The notes beneath the pieces are model-generated. The model was given only the letters and a program-made list of their open reading frames with translations, made no database searches and was not told where the DNA came from. From Nocardioides sp. WS12 (GTDB lineage: Bacteria > Actinomycetota > Actinomycetes > Propionibacteriales > Nocardioidaceae): a stretch of DNA of 64,000 nt. The stretch is taken from positions 372,001 through 436,000 of the forward strand of contig NZ_CP053928.1 of assembly GCF_014108865.1 (NCBI RefSeq). The letters run 5' to 3'. The position numbers and the translations under genes were made by a program. Of the stretch, positions 16,737 through 24,626 are shown in pieces; position 1 is the stretch's first letter; each line of letters opens with the position of its first letter.

Positions 16737-17312
16737 ATGAAGCGCGCTTGGTTGGCTGGCCTGATGGTCGTCGGTGCACTCGCAGCAGGCTGCGGGGGCG
16801 ACGGCGACAGCAACGACGCCGGGGATGCCGGCGACAACACGAGCGCAGCGGAGTCGAACGGGGACGACTCGGAGGGCACCGACGCCGCCGAGCTGCCGAA
16901 GTTCTGCGACCTCCTCACGACTGATCAGGTGGCCGCGGCTGTGGGGGCTGCGGTCACCCTGGTCACCGGGCCGTTCGACGCCTGCGAGTTCGATCAGGAA
17001 GACCCCCGCGCCGTCAGCGGGTCCGTGGGCGCGGTCGAGGTCGACACCGGCAACGGCGGCTTCGAGGGCTATCAGTCCGGAATCAGCGCGTCCCTCGGCA
17101 ACCTGACCAATCATCCCATCGACGGTCTCGGCGACGACGCCTTCGTCACCACCGGCACCTTCGGCGGCGGCGAGAGCCTGCAGACCGCAGGGGGCGTCCT
17201 GGTGGGCGGCACGGTCTACACCGTGAACCTGTCACAGGCGTCCGGCATGACGGACGGCGAACTCGTCGCCATCGCCGAGAAGCTGCTGAAGCTGCTGGTC
17301 GACGCCGCCTGA
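16737..17312 (+). CDS. Secreted lipoprotein, DUF3558-like
   Basis: A 191-residue lipoprotein. The signal peptide MKRAWLAGLMVVGALAAGC ends in a lipobox with the lipidated Cys near residue 19, followed by a 35-residue Asp/Ser/Gly-rich linker. The domain FCDLLTTDQVAAAVGAAVTLV...CEF resembles the actinobacterial DUF3558 family of exported lipoproteins, with two cysteines that could form a disulfide. The ATG at 16737 follows GAGGGGG by six bases and is better than the ATG at 16722. Function unknown. Its stop is one base from the stop of the convergent next gene. Confidence 0.78.
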   Translation: MKRAWLAGLMVVGALAAGCGGDGDSNDAGDAGDNTSAAESNGDDSEGTDAAELPKFCDLLTTDQVAAAVGAAVTLVTGPFDACEFDQEDPRAVSGSVGAVEVDTGNGGFEGYQSGISASLGNLTNHPIDGLGDDAFVTTGTFGGGESLQTAGGVLVGGTVYTVNLSQASGMTDGELVAIAEKLLKLLVDAA

Positions 17313-17313
17313 T

Positions 17314-18126
17314 TCATCGGGCATCCGCTCTGGTCGAGTCGTGCGGGTGAGAGCGACCCCCACGTTGCTCTCGCCCGTTCGAGTCGGCCGAGCTCTCATT
17401 GACCAGCTCCGACTCGACACTGCCGTCGAGGTCAGACCACAGGGTCACGCCGCCGCGGTCGACCTCGTCCACGTGCGCCTGAAGCCAGGAGCCGCCGGCA
17501 TCCGCCGGCCTCGTGACAGTGATCCGGCTGTCGCTGATGCGGCCATCGCTGCGCCGCCGGGCCTCCTCGTCGACGGCGACCAGCACACCAGCGTCCACCT
17601 GCGTCAGATCGAAGGCGAGGCGGTCACGGACCGTCTCGCCCATCCACTTCTCCAGGACCTCGCCATCCCACCGCCACACCTCGGCGAGATCACCCGGCTC
17701 GGCGGGTGGGACCGTCACCTGGGCTTCGTCGACGCCGTAGGTGCGCAGCATGAGGACGCGGGTGGCACCCGTTGCGTCCGTCAGGGCTGCCCGGAGATCG
17801 GCGAGCCCCTGAGGGGTCGCGATCGGTTCGTACCGCTGCTCCGACGGCAGCAGCCCGGGCGCGTCCTCGCCACCCGGACGGTCCACCGCACCCCAGACCG
17901 AGACCGCCGCAACGAAGACGCCCAGCCGGATCCACTTGTTCCGCGTACGTCGTTCCTGGCCGCGACGTACGGCCTCTTCGGCCACCGGGTCGATCTCGCC
18001 CTCGACCGGCAGCGACAGGCCGTCCCCGTCGAGATGCTCCTCCAGCACCTCGTCCCGGCCGGGCCGGAGGTACCGAGGCCACCTCTCCGAACGTGCCGAG
18101 ATCGGGCCGAGGTCCTCGCCGCTCAC
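17314..18126 (-). CDS. Single-pass membrane protein, function unknown
   Basis: A 270-residue protein I cannot place in a family. Residues 1-65 are charged and probably cytoplasmic; a single hydrophobic helix (WIRLGVFVAAVSVWGAV) around residues 67-83 is followed by an exported domain of about 185 residues. The start is a GTG at 18126 overlapping the M13 peptidase stop by 4 bp, so it is probably co-translated with the peptidase and could be an envelope partner of it (inference). Confidence 0.72.
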   Translation of the reverse strand: MSGEDLGPISARSERWPRYLRPGRDEVLEEHLDGDGLSLPVEGEIDPVAEEAVRRGQERRTRNKWIRLGVFVAAVSVWGAVDRPGGEDAPGLLPSEQRYEPIATPQGLADLRAALTDATGATRVLMLRTYGVDEAQVTVPPAEPGDLAEVWRWDGEVLEKWMGETVRDRLAFDLTQVDAGVLVAVDEEARRRSDGRISDSRITVTRPADAGGSWLQAHVDEVDRGGVTLWSDLDGSVESELVNESSADSNGREQRGGRSHPHDSTRADAR

Positions 18127-20108
18127 CAGATCCGGACGCGCGCCTCGGGCTCCAGCCACAGCCCGTCGCCGGGCGTGGTCGCGAAGACCTCGTGGAACTC
18201 ATCCAGGTTGCGCACGATGTTCGCGCGGAACTCCGGCGGGCTGTGCGGGTCGATGGTGAGGTACTGCGTCTCCTGCTCGATCCGGCGCTTGGTGCGCCAC
18301 ACGTAGGCCCAGTTGAAGAACAGCGTCTTGCGGTCCTCCAGCGTTGCCTCGGTGCCGGCGGCCTCGGCCGCGATCAGGAACGCGGTGTGCGCGATGGTCA
18401 GGCCACCGAGGTCGCCGATGTTCTCGCCGACCGTGAGCGCGCCGTTGACCTTCTCGTCGGGCAGGTTGCGCGGGGAGAAGGCGTCGTACTGCTCGATGAG
18501 CGCCTTCGACTTCACCTCGAAGGCGGCCTTGTCGTCGGCGGTCCACCAGTCGTTGAGGTTGCCCTCGCCGTCGTACTGCGCACCCTGGTCGTCGAAGCCG
18601 TGGCCGACCTCGTGGCCGATCACGGCGCCGATGCCGCCGTAGTTCTCGGCCGGGAGGGCGTCGGGGCTGAAGAACGGCTTCTGCAGGATGCCGGCCGGGA
18701 AGCAGATCTCGTTGGTGCCCGGGTTGTAGTAGGCGTTGACCGTCTGCGGCAGCATGAACCACTCGTCGCGGTCGACCGGCGCACCGATCTTCGCGAGCTG
18801 GCGGTCGGTCTCGAAACCGGCCGAGGACTGCGCATTGGCGACCAGGTCGTCGCCGACCACGGTCAGTGCGCTGTAGTCGCGGAACTTCGTCGGGTAACCG
18901 ATCTTCGGGCGGAAGGTCGCGATCTTGTCGTACGCCTTCTGCTTGGTCTCCTCGGTCATCCAGTCGAGCTTGCCGATGGACGTCTTGTACGCCGCCAGCA
19001 GGTTGACGACGAGGTCGTCCATCATCGCCTTCGACGTCGGCGGGAAGTGCCGGTCGACGTACTCCTTGCCGACGGCCTCACCCATCGCACCCTCGACGAA
19101 CGACACGGCGCGCTTCCAGCGGGCCCGCAGCTCGGGGGTCCCGGACAGCGTGCGGCCGTAGAAGTCGAAGTTGGTCTGCACGAAGTCGTCCGAGAGGTAC
19201 GGCGCCGCGGAGCGCAGCACGCGCGAGGTGAACCAGTCGCGCCAGGTCTCGATCGGCGTCTCGTCGAGGACCTTCGAGAGGTGCTCGAGGTACGACGGCT
19301 GGCGGACCACGACCTCGGCAATCGTGGCCTGCGGACCGGTGAGCTGCCCGCCGAGGTTCGTGACATAGGCGTTCCAGTCGAACGCGGGGCACAGGGCGCG
19401 GAGCTCGTCGCCGGTCAGCCGGTTGTAGGTCTTCTGCACGTCGCGCGTCTCGGAACGCTCCCAGTGGCCCAGGGCGAGCGCGGTGTCGAGGTCGAGGATC
19501 CGCTGCGCGGCATCGGCGGCATCGGTGTGACCGCCGAGGGTGAGCAGCCGGTCGAGGTAGGCGAGGTAGGCCTCGCGGATCTCGGCGAACTTCTCCTCGC
19601 GGTAGTACGACTCGTCGGGCAGGCCCAGGCCGCCCTGGACGAGGTGGAACAGGTAGCGGTCGGACTGGCGGTCGTCGGTGTCGACGTAGGACCCGAAGAG
19701 GCCGTAGCCACCGATCCGCTCGAACTCGCCCAGGAAGGCGGCGACATCCCGGACGTCGCGCAGGCCGGCGACCGCGTCGACGAGGTGCTGCACGGGAGCG
19801 AGCCCGGCCGCCTCCACCCGGTCGGTGGCCATGAACGAGTTGTAGAGATCGGCGATCTTGCGGGCGTCCTCGGTCGACGTGGTCGATCCTGCGCCGGTGG
19901 TCGAGTCCGTCGAGACCGCCAGCTCGGTGATGATCGCGCGCACGTCCTCCTCGGCCTGGTCGGCCAGCTGGACGAACGGCCCCCAACTCGACCGGTCGGC
20001 GGGGATCTCCGTCTCGGTCAGCCAGGTGCCGTTGACGTGACCGAAGAGGTCGTCCTGCGGGCGGGTTCCGAGGTCCATGCCCGGACGGGCGTCATCAAGG
20101 ATGCTCAC
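18123..20108 (-). CDS. M13 family zinc metallopeptidase (neprilysin-like)
   Basis: A 661-residue M13 oligopeptidase. The zinc site is IGAVIGHEVGHGFDDQGAQYD (HExxH near residue 500), the third ligand lies in VGENIGDLGGL, and the substrate-binding NAYYNP motif precedes the zinc site. Length and the C-terminal RxxW-type ending (ARVRIW) match the family. No signal peptide is present, so it is probably cytosolic, as in other actinobacterial PepO-like enzymes, where it would degrade peptides. Starts at GTG 20108; the next gene overlaps its stop. Confidence 0.93.
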   Translation of the reverse strand: MSILDDARPGMDLGTRPQDDLFGHVNGTWLTETEIPADRSSWGPFVQLADQAEEDVRAIITELAVSTDSTTGAGSTTSTEDARKIADLYNSFMATDRVEAAGLAPVQHLVDAVAGLRDVRDVAAFLGEFERIGGYGLFGSYVDTDDRQSDRYLFHLVQGGLGLPDESYYREEKFAEIREAYLAYLDRLLTLGGHTDAADAAQRILDLDTALALGHWERSETRDVQKTYNRLTGDELRALCPAFDWNAYVTNLGGQLTGPQATIAEVVVRQPSYLEHLSKVLDETPIETWRDWFTSRVLRSAAPYLSDDFVQTNFDFYGRTLSGTPELRARWKRAVSFVEGAMGEAVGKEYVDRHFPPTSKAMMDDLVVNLLAAYKTSIGKLDWMTEETKQKAYDKIATFRPKIGYPTKFRDYSALTVVGDDLVANAQSSAGFETDRQLAKIGAPVDRDEWFMLPQTVNAYYNPGTNEICFPAGILQKPFFSPDALPAENYGGIGAVIGHEVGHGFDDQGAQYDGEGNLNDWWTADDKAAFEVKSKALIEQYDAFSPRNLPDEKVNGALTVGENIGDLGGLTIAHTAFLIAAEAAGTEATLEDRKTLFFNWAYVWRTKRRIEQETQYLTIDPHSPPEFRANIVRNLDEFHEVFATTPGDGLWLEPEARVRIW

Positions 20109-20144
20109 AGACCGAGCCTAGGACCTCGACGCAACGGCGAGCAG

Positions 20145-20166
20145 TCAGGACCATCGTCCTGATTTT
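20145..20166 (+). terminator. Small hairpin with short T-run upstream of first CAP gene
   Basis: TCAGGAC (20145-20151) and GTCCTGA (20156-20162) form a 7-bp stem with a CATC loop, followed by TTTT. It lies in the 103-bp divergent gap between the M13 peptidase and the first CAP gene. It is a weak terminator or attenuator candidate for plus-strand transcripts. Confidence 0.35.
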
Positions 20167-20211
20167 CCGCGTCGACCTCAATCCGGAGAGCCCGGCGTCG
20201 ATGGGTGGTCC

Positions 20212-20748
20212 ATGGCGAAGAAGATCGGACTCCTGCCCTGCCTCGTGCTGGGGCTGGTGCTCAGCGTGGCTGGTGCACCGGCCGACGCATCGCCCGGCCC
20301 GACGGCCGCAGCACACCTGACGCCGGGCGCTGCCCACGGCGCGCTCCGGGTCGGCCTGGTCCAGCGGGTCCTGGAGGATCGGGTCCTGGTCCTGACCAAC
20401 CGCCAGCGGCGCGCCCACGGCTGCCGCGCGCTCCGTGGCTCCGCGGCCCTGCGCAAGGCGGCTCGTGGCCACACGGTGACCATGGCGACGCGTGGCGTGA
20501 TGTCGCACCAGCTTCCGGGCGAGGTGAAGTTCTCGACCCGGATCACCCGCGCTGGCTACACCCGGTGGCGGCTGGTGGCGGAGAACGTCGCTCGCGGGTT
20601 CAGCGGCCCCGCCGCCGTCGTACAGGCCTGGATGAAGAGCCCCGGCCACCGCCGCAACATGCTCAACTGCCGGTTGCGCGACCTCGGTGTCGGCGTGGTC
20701 CTGCACAACGGCCAACTGTGGTGGACCCAGAACTTCGGCCGTCGCTGA
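20212..20748 (+). CDS. Secreted CAP/SCP-domain protein 1
   Basis: A 178-residue exported protein with a signal peptide (LLPCLVLGLVLSVAGAPADA) and a CAP (YkwD/SCP) domain. Typical residues are visible: VLTNRQRRAHGCRAL, the His of MSHQLPGE, the WRLVAENVARGF segment with the Glu, and SPGHRRNMLNCRLRDLGVGVV with the second His. It ends in WWTQNFGRR. CAP domains occur in secreted cell-wall or lipid-binding proteins; bacterial substrates are mostly unknown. It is the first of three tandem paralogues. The ATG at 20212 has no strong ribosome site. Confidence 0.86.
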   Translation: MAKKIGLLPCLVLGLVLSVAGAPADASPGPTAAAHLTPGAAHGALRVGLVQRVLEDRVLVLTNRQRRAHGCRALRGSAALRKAARGHTVTMATRGVMSHQLPGEVKFSTRITRAGYTRWRLVAENVARGFSGPAAVVQAWMKSPGHRRNMLNCRLRDLGVGVVLHNGQLWWTQNFGRR

Positions 20749-20795
20749 CCCCTACCGACGGGCCCATACCGACAGGATGGCCGTTAGCCGGGTAA

Positions 20796-20817
20796 CGCTA
20801 GTCCGATCGGACTAGCG
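20796..20817. promoter_or_regulatory. 22-bp perfect palindrome before CAP gene 2
   Basis: CGCTAGTCCGA (20796-20806) is followed directly by its exact inverse (20807-20817). It lies between CAP genes 1 and 2 and about 55 bp before the second start. There is no T-run, so an operator is more likely than a terminator. A second palindrome, GGGGTACCCC at 20846-20855, lies nearer the start codon. Confidence 0.5.
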
Positions 20818-20872
20818 CAGACCGAACGCGCCACCGGTGTGCCGAGGGGTACCCCGAAGTGACGATTGACAC

Positions 20873-21412
20873 ATGCGTCACTGGGGGATCAAAAACACTG
20901 TCATCGGCCTGCTCGTCGTCATCGGAGCCGCCTTCACATCTACCGCTGGAACCACCGCAGCAACCGCTGCTCCGGCACCGACCACGAGCGTCATGAGCGC
21001 ACCGCTCGCCGGGCGCTTCACGGTCAACGCCGTGCTCGAGGGCGCCGTCCTGACGCTCACCAACGTCAAGCGGGTCGCCGTCGGCTGCCGGCCGCTGAGG
21101 CTCAACCTCGACCTGCGCCAGGCCGCCCGCAAGCACTCGTACCTGATGGGCCGCAACCGCGTCATGTCCCACCAGTTGTCGGGCGAGCCCCGCCTGGGCC
21201 GACGGGTCACGCTGGCCGGCTACACCGGCTGGCGCAAGGTCGCCGAGAACATCGCCGCCGGGTTCAGCACCGCTCGCCTCGTCGTCCGGGCGTGGTGGAA
21301 CAGTCCGTCGCACCGCCGCAACATCACCGACTGCTCGCTGCGCGAGATCGGCATCGGCGTCGTTCCCTACGGCGGCCGCATCTGGTGGACCCAGGACTTC
21401 GGCCGACGCTGA
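20873..21412 (+). CDS. Secreted CAP/SCP-domain protein 2
   Basis: A 179-residue paralogue of the gene before it, with a signal peptide (LLVVIGAAFTSTAGTTAATAAPA) and the CAP markers LTNVKRVAVGCRPL, MSHQLSGEPRLG, WRKVAENIAAGF, SPSHRRNITDCSLREIGIGVV and the WWTQDFGRR ending. Both histidines and the glutamate of the CAP cleft are kept. It starts at ATG 20873 and is 124 bp from gene 1, so it may have its own promoter near the two palindromes in that gap. Confidence 0.86.
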   Translation: MRHWGIKNTVIGLLVVIGAAFTSTAGTTAATAAPAPTTSVMSAPLAGRFTVNAVLEGAVLTLTNVKRVAVGCRPLRLNLDLRQAARKHSYLMGRNRVMSHQLSGEPRLGRRVTLAGYTGWRKVAENIAAGFSTARLVVRAWWNSPSHRRNITDCSLREIGIGVVPYGGRIWWTQDFGRR

Positions 21413-21461
21413 TTTTCCTGTTGTCGCCCGAAAGGGCACAACGCGCCACCATGATGTCTCC

Positions 21462-21977
21462 GTGCGCGCGCTCTTTACCTTGATCGGTACGACGGCCGTC
21501 CTTGCGGGACTGCTCGCCGGACCGTCCGCCAACGCCGCTCCCCCGGGAGCGGCGTCGGCCGTGGCGGGGCCGGCCCGGGCCAGTACGGCCGCGCTGATGG
21601 AGCGGGACGTCGTCACCCTGATCAACCGGGCGCGGGCCCGCAAGGGCTGCGTCGGCCTGCGCGTCCTGTCGTCACTGCAGAACTCCTCGGGGCGGCACGA
21701 CGCGCTGATGGCGCGAGCGCGGCGACTGTCCCACCGGTTGCCGGGCGAGCCGACGCTGCGCAACCGGGTCTCGGCCGCGGGCTACACCAACGCCCGGATG
21801 CTCGGCGAGGTTCTGGCCGCCGGACCGACGACGCCCGCCTCGGCCGTGCGGAAGTGGATGAACAGCTCGACTCACCGGGCGCTGCTGCTCGACTGCCGGT
21901 TCCGCGCCGTGGGTGCCGGGTACGCCCTCAGTGCGGACGGCAACCGCTGGTGGACCATCGACTTGGGTCGTCGCTGA
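21462..21977 (+). CDS. Secreted CAP/SCP-domain protein 3, diverged
   Basis: A 171-residue third member of the tandem family, with a signal peptide (LFTLIGTTAVLAGLLAGPSANA) and a recognisable CAP fold: LINRARARKGCVGL, LSHRLPGEPTL, THRALLLDCRFRAVGAGYAL, WWTIDLGRR. The central AEN motif of its two neighbours is LGEVLAAG here and the NI/NM after the second His is lost, so the cleft has diverged. It begins at GTG 21462, 50 bp after gene 2; a small imperfect hairpin (TTGTCGCCC/GGGCACAA, 21421-21441) is in that gap. Confidence 0.8.
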   Translation: MRALFTLIGTTAVLAGLLAGPSANAAPPGAASAVAGPARASTAALMERDVVTLINRARARKGCVGLRVLSSLQNSSGRHDALMARARRLSHRLPGEPTLRNRVSAAGYTNARMLGEVLAAGPTTPASAVRKWMNSSTHRALLLDCRFRAVGAGYALSADGNRWWTIDLGRR

Positions 21978-21996
21978 CGCTGAGCCGCTCGGCCAT

Positions 21997-22965
21997 TCAA
22001 TGCGAGCGGATGCGCACGACGGACTTGCCGAGGGTCGCTCGCGCGTCCATGTCGGCCAGCGCCTGGCCGAACTCGTCGATGCCGTAGACCTTCCCGATCG
22101 GCGGCTTCACCGCACCGGACTCGATCATCGGCAGCAACTGGTTCCACTGCTGGTTCATGTAGCCCGGGTGCGAGAACGCGTACTCGCCCCAGCCGACACC
22201 GCGCACGTCGGTGTTGTTGAGGAGCAACCGGTTGACCTTGACCTCGGGAATGCCCTCACCGGCCGCGAACCCCACGACCAGCACCCGGCCCTGGCTGCCC
22301 AGCGAGCGCAACGAGTCGGTGAACAGGCTGCCGCCCACGACATCGAGGACGATGTCGACACCCTTGCCTCCGGTGAGCACCCGGGCAGCGTCCTTGAAGC
22401 CCTCGACGGCGATCGCCTCGTCGGCGCCCGCGGCCAGGGCGAACTGCCGCTTCTCCTCGGTGCTCGCCACGGCGATGGTGCGCGCACCGAGCCCCTTGGC
22501 CACCTGCAGGGTCGCCGTACCGACGCCACCGGCAGCGCCGTGGACGAGGACCGTGTCGCCCGCGCGCAACCCGCCGCGCTCGTCCAGTGCGAACAGTGCA
22601 GTGAGGTAGTTCATCGGCAGCGCGGCGGCCTCGTCGAAGGTGATCGAGTCGGGCAGGGCGAACACGTTCTCGCTCGAGCCGATGACCAGCTCGGCCGCGC
22701 CGCCGTACCCACCGACGCCCGCGACGCGCTGGCCCGGCTCGAAGCCGGGTCCGGAGACGACGACGCCGGCGTAGTCGACGCCGAGGCTGAAGGGCGGCTC
22801 GGGACGCAACTGGTACTCGCCGCGGCTCAGCAGCAGGTCCGGGAACGACACTCCGACCGCATGCACCTCGATGAGCACGTCGTCCGGGCCGGGGGTGGGG
22901 TCGGCGACGTCGCGGACGATGACGTCGGCTGGACCGGTGGTGGTGAGGACCTGGATGGCACGCAT
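21997..22965 (-). CDS. NADPH:quinone oxidoreductase family (MDR) protein
   Basis: A 322-residue zinc-free medium-chain dehydrogenase of the quinone oxidoreductase group. The N-terminal GroES-like part has GVDYAGVVVSGPGFEPGQRVAG, and the nucleotide fold VLVHGAAGGVGTATLQVAKGLGARTIA begins near residue 140. The zinc-ligand cysteines of alcohol dehydrogenases are absent. It would reduce quinones or enones with NADPH in the cytosol. It faces the CAP genes tail to tail and is divergent from the next gene. Confidence 0.9.
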   Translation of the reverse strand: MRAIQVLTTTGPADVIVRDVADPTPGPDDVLIEVHAVGVSFPDLLLSRGEYQLRPEPPFSLGVDYAGVVVSGPGFEPGQRVAGVGGYGGAAELVIGSSENVFALPDSITFDEAAALPMNYLTALFALDERGGLRAGDTVLVHGAAGGVGTATLQVAKGLGARTIAVASTEEKRQFALAAGADEAIAVEGFKDAARVLTGGKGVDIVLDVVGGSLFTDSLRSLGSQGRVLVVGFAAGEGIPEVKVNRLLLNNTDVRGVGWGEYAFSHPGYMNQQWNQLLPMIESGAVKPPIGKVYGIDEFGQALADMDARATLGKSVVRIRSH

Positions 22966-23047
22966 ACCGGCAGGCTAGTGGTCGGCGCCAGCGCGCGGCC
23001 CCGGGCGTTTGGCGTTTGCATGGCCCGGCCCCGGGCACATCACTCCC

Positions 23048-24613
23048 GTGAGCGACAACTACTGGGCCGACTGGCAGCAGAACAAGCGGATCGACGCAGC
23101 GGAGGAACAGCTCGCCCTCGAACGCCGCGCCCGCAACCGTCTCAGCGAACAGATGCGCACGCAGCAGGGCAACCTGCAGGGCCAGATCGACCGGCTCACC
23201 CGCGCCCTGGTGGCCCTGGTCGAGCACGAGGACATCCGTGCCGAGTTGGGTCAGTACGCCGACGCGGCCGGCTGCCGACGCTACGCGCGCGAGGTGGTGT
23301 CGACCGTGATCGTCACCGGCGGAGCCGCGTTGCGGGGCGCGGTCGACCCGGCCGACGTACCCGGCTACTGGCTCGCGGCAGCAGCGCGGGGCGTGGCAGC
23401 GACCGCGCGAGGCGATGCCGGTGGCGATGCCCTGCTCACCGAGGCCGGACACCGCGATCCCCAGCGGGCCGCTCTCTTCCTGAGCCTGCTGAGCGCCCAG
23501 ACCCGCGACCCGCGCTGGGCGACGAGCCCGCTGGAGCGGGTCCTGCCGGACCAGCCCGCCATCTCCGTCGCGCAGCGCGAGATCTGGCTCGCGATCGCCG
23601 ACGGACGCCTCGCACCCACCCACACGGACGCCGTCGCCGAGCTCGTGGCTGCCCTGACGCAGCAGGTCGCCGCCCAGGCCGACGCTGCCGACCAGGTGGC
23701 AACGTGGCTGCAGGCCGAGGCCGGCACCACCCGGGATGCACTGGCCGCCGAGCAGGCCGCCACCCAGTTGAACACCCTGCGCCAGGTGCTCGCCTCCGGT
23801 GCGCGCAGTGACCGCGGCGCCGTGGAACCCGACTCCATGATCGCGGCGGTCCTGCGCGCCGATCGCTCCGCCGAACCCGCGCCCGTCGCCACGTCGGAGG
23901 ACCCGCTGGCCGACTGCCTGCGCTCCCTCGTCGACGAAGGTTCTCCTGCTGAGGGCGACATCCTCGACCGGATGGCGACCGTGCGCGTCGACCTCGGCTT
24001 CCTCGACGAACGCACCGCGACCATGACAGCGGACTGGTCCTCGCCCGTGGGCGACGTCGTCGCCCTGCTCCTGTCCGACCTGGAGGATGCCGACTCACCG
24101 CGCTTCGCCGTCGCGCGCCAGGTCCTCACACCGACCCTGCTCCCGCTCGCCGACCAGCTCGCGCGTCAGGCGGCCGTGCCCGTGGAGGACACGCGCCCGG
24201 TGAAGGTCGCCGGCGGGATCGCCACGGTCGACACGACCGGAGCCACCGCCGCATGGCAGGCGGGCGTCCTCGAGGCGGTCACGCGACGCAATCCGATCAA
24301 CCCCTTCCTCCTGCCGATCGGTGCGGGCCTGATCATGCTCGGCCTGGTGTTCGCCGGGCTGACCTTCGTGGCCACGGGCTGGCTGGTGCTGGCCATCGCC
24401 GGGATCCTCGGCGGCGCGGGCGCCCTGTTCGCCTCCTTCCGCGAACGTACCGACCTCGCCGAGGAGAAGGAACGGACCCTCCGGTCCACGGAACGCGACC
24501 TCGCCGTCGCGGCCGAGACGCTCCGGGCCGACAAGGCCCGCGGCGTGACGGCGGCGGCCGCTGCCCAGGAGCACCTCTCGGCAGTCCGGGACACGCTCCA
24601 GCAGCGGGTCTGA
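23048..24613 (+). CDS. Coiled-coil protein with C-terminal membrane hairpin, function unknown
   Basis: A 521-residue protein without a family I recognise. It opens with a heptad-like coiled coil (RIDAAEEQLALERRARNRLSEQMRTQ), continues as an alanine-rich helical domain, and near residue 415 has two adjacent membrane helices (FLLPIGAGLIMLGLVFAGLTFVA and GWLVLAIAGILGGAGALFAS) followed by a second coiled coil to the end. This layout suggests a membrane-anchored scaffold with both ends in the cytoplasm. GTG 23048 is chosen over an upstream TTG because the conserved-looking MSDNYWADW start follows it. No neighbour suggests a role. Confidence 0.75.
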   Translation: MSDNYWADWQQNKRIDAAEEQLALERRARNRLSEQMRTQQGNLQGQIDRLTRALVALVEHEDIRAELGQYADAAGCRRYAREVVSTVIVTGGAALRGAVDPADVPGYWLAAAARGVAATARGDAGGDALLTEAGHRDPQRAALFLSLLSAQTRDPRWATSPLERVLPDQPAISVAQREIWLAIADGRLAPTHTDAVAELVAALTQQVAAQADAADQVATWLQAEAGTTRDALAAEQAATQLNTLRQVLASGARSDRGAVEPDSMIAAVLRADRSAEPAPVATSEDPLADCLRSLVDEGSPAEGDILDRMATVRVDLGFLDERTATMTADWSSPVGDVVALLLSDLEDADSPRFAVARQVLTPTLLPLADQLARQAAVPVEDTRPVKVAGGIATVDTTGATAAWQAGVLEAVTRRNPINPFLLPIGAGLIMLGLVFAGLTFVATGWLVLAIAGILGGAGALFASFRERTDLAEEKERTLRSTERDLAVAAETLRADKARGVTAAAAAQEHLSAVRDTLQQRV

Positions 24614-24626
24614 CCGACCGTCGGGG

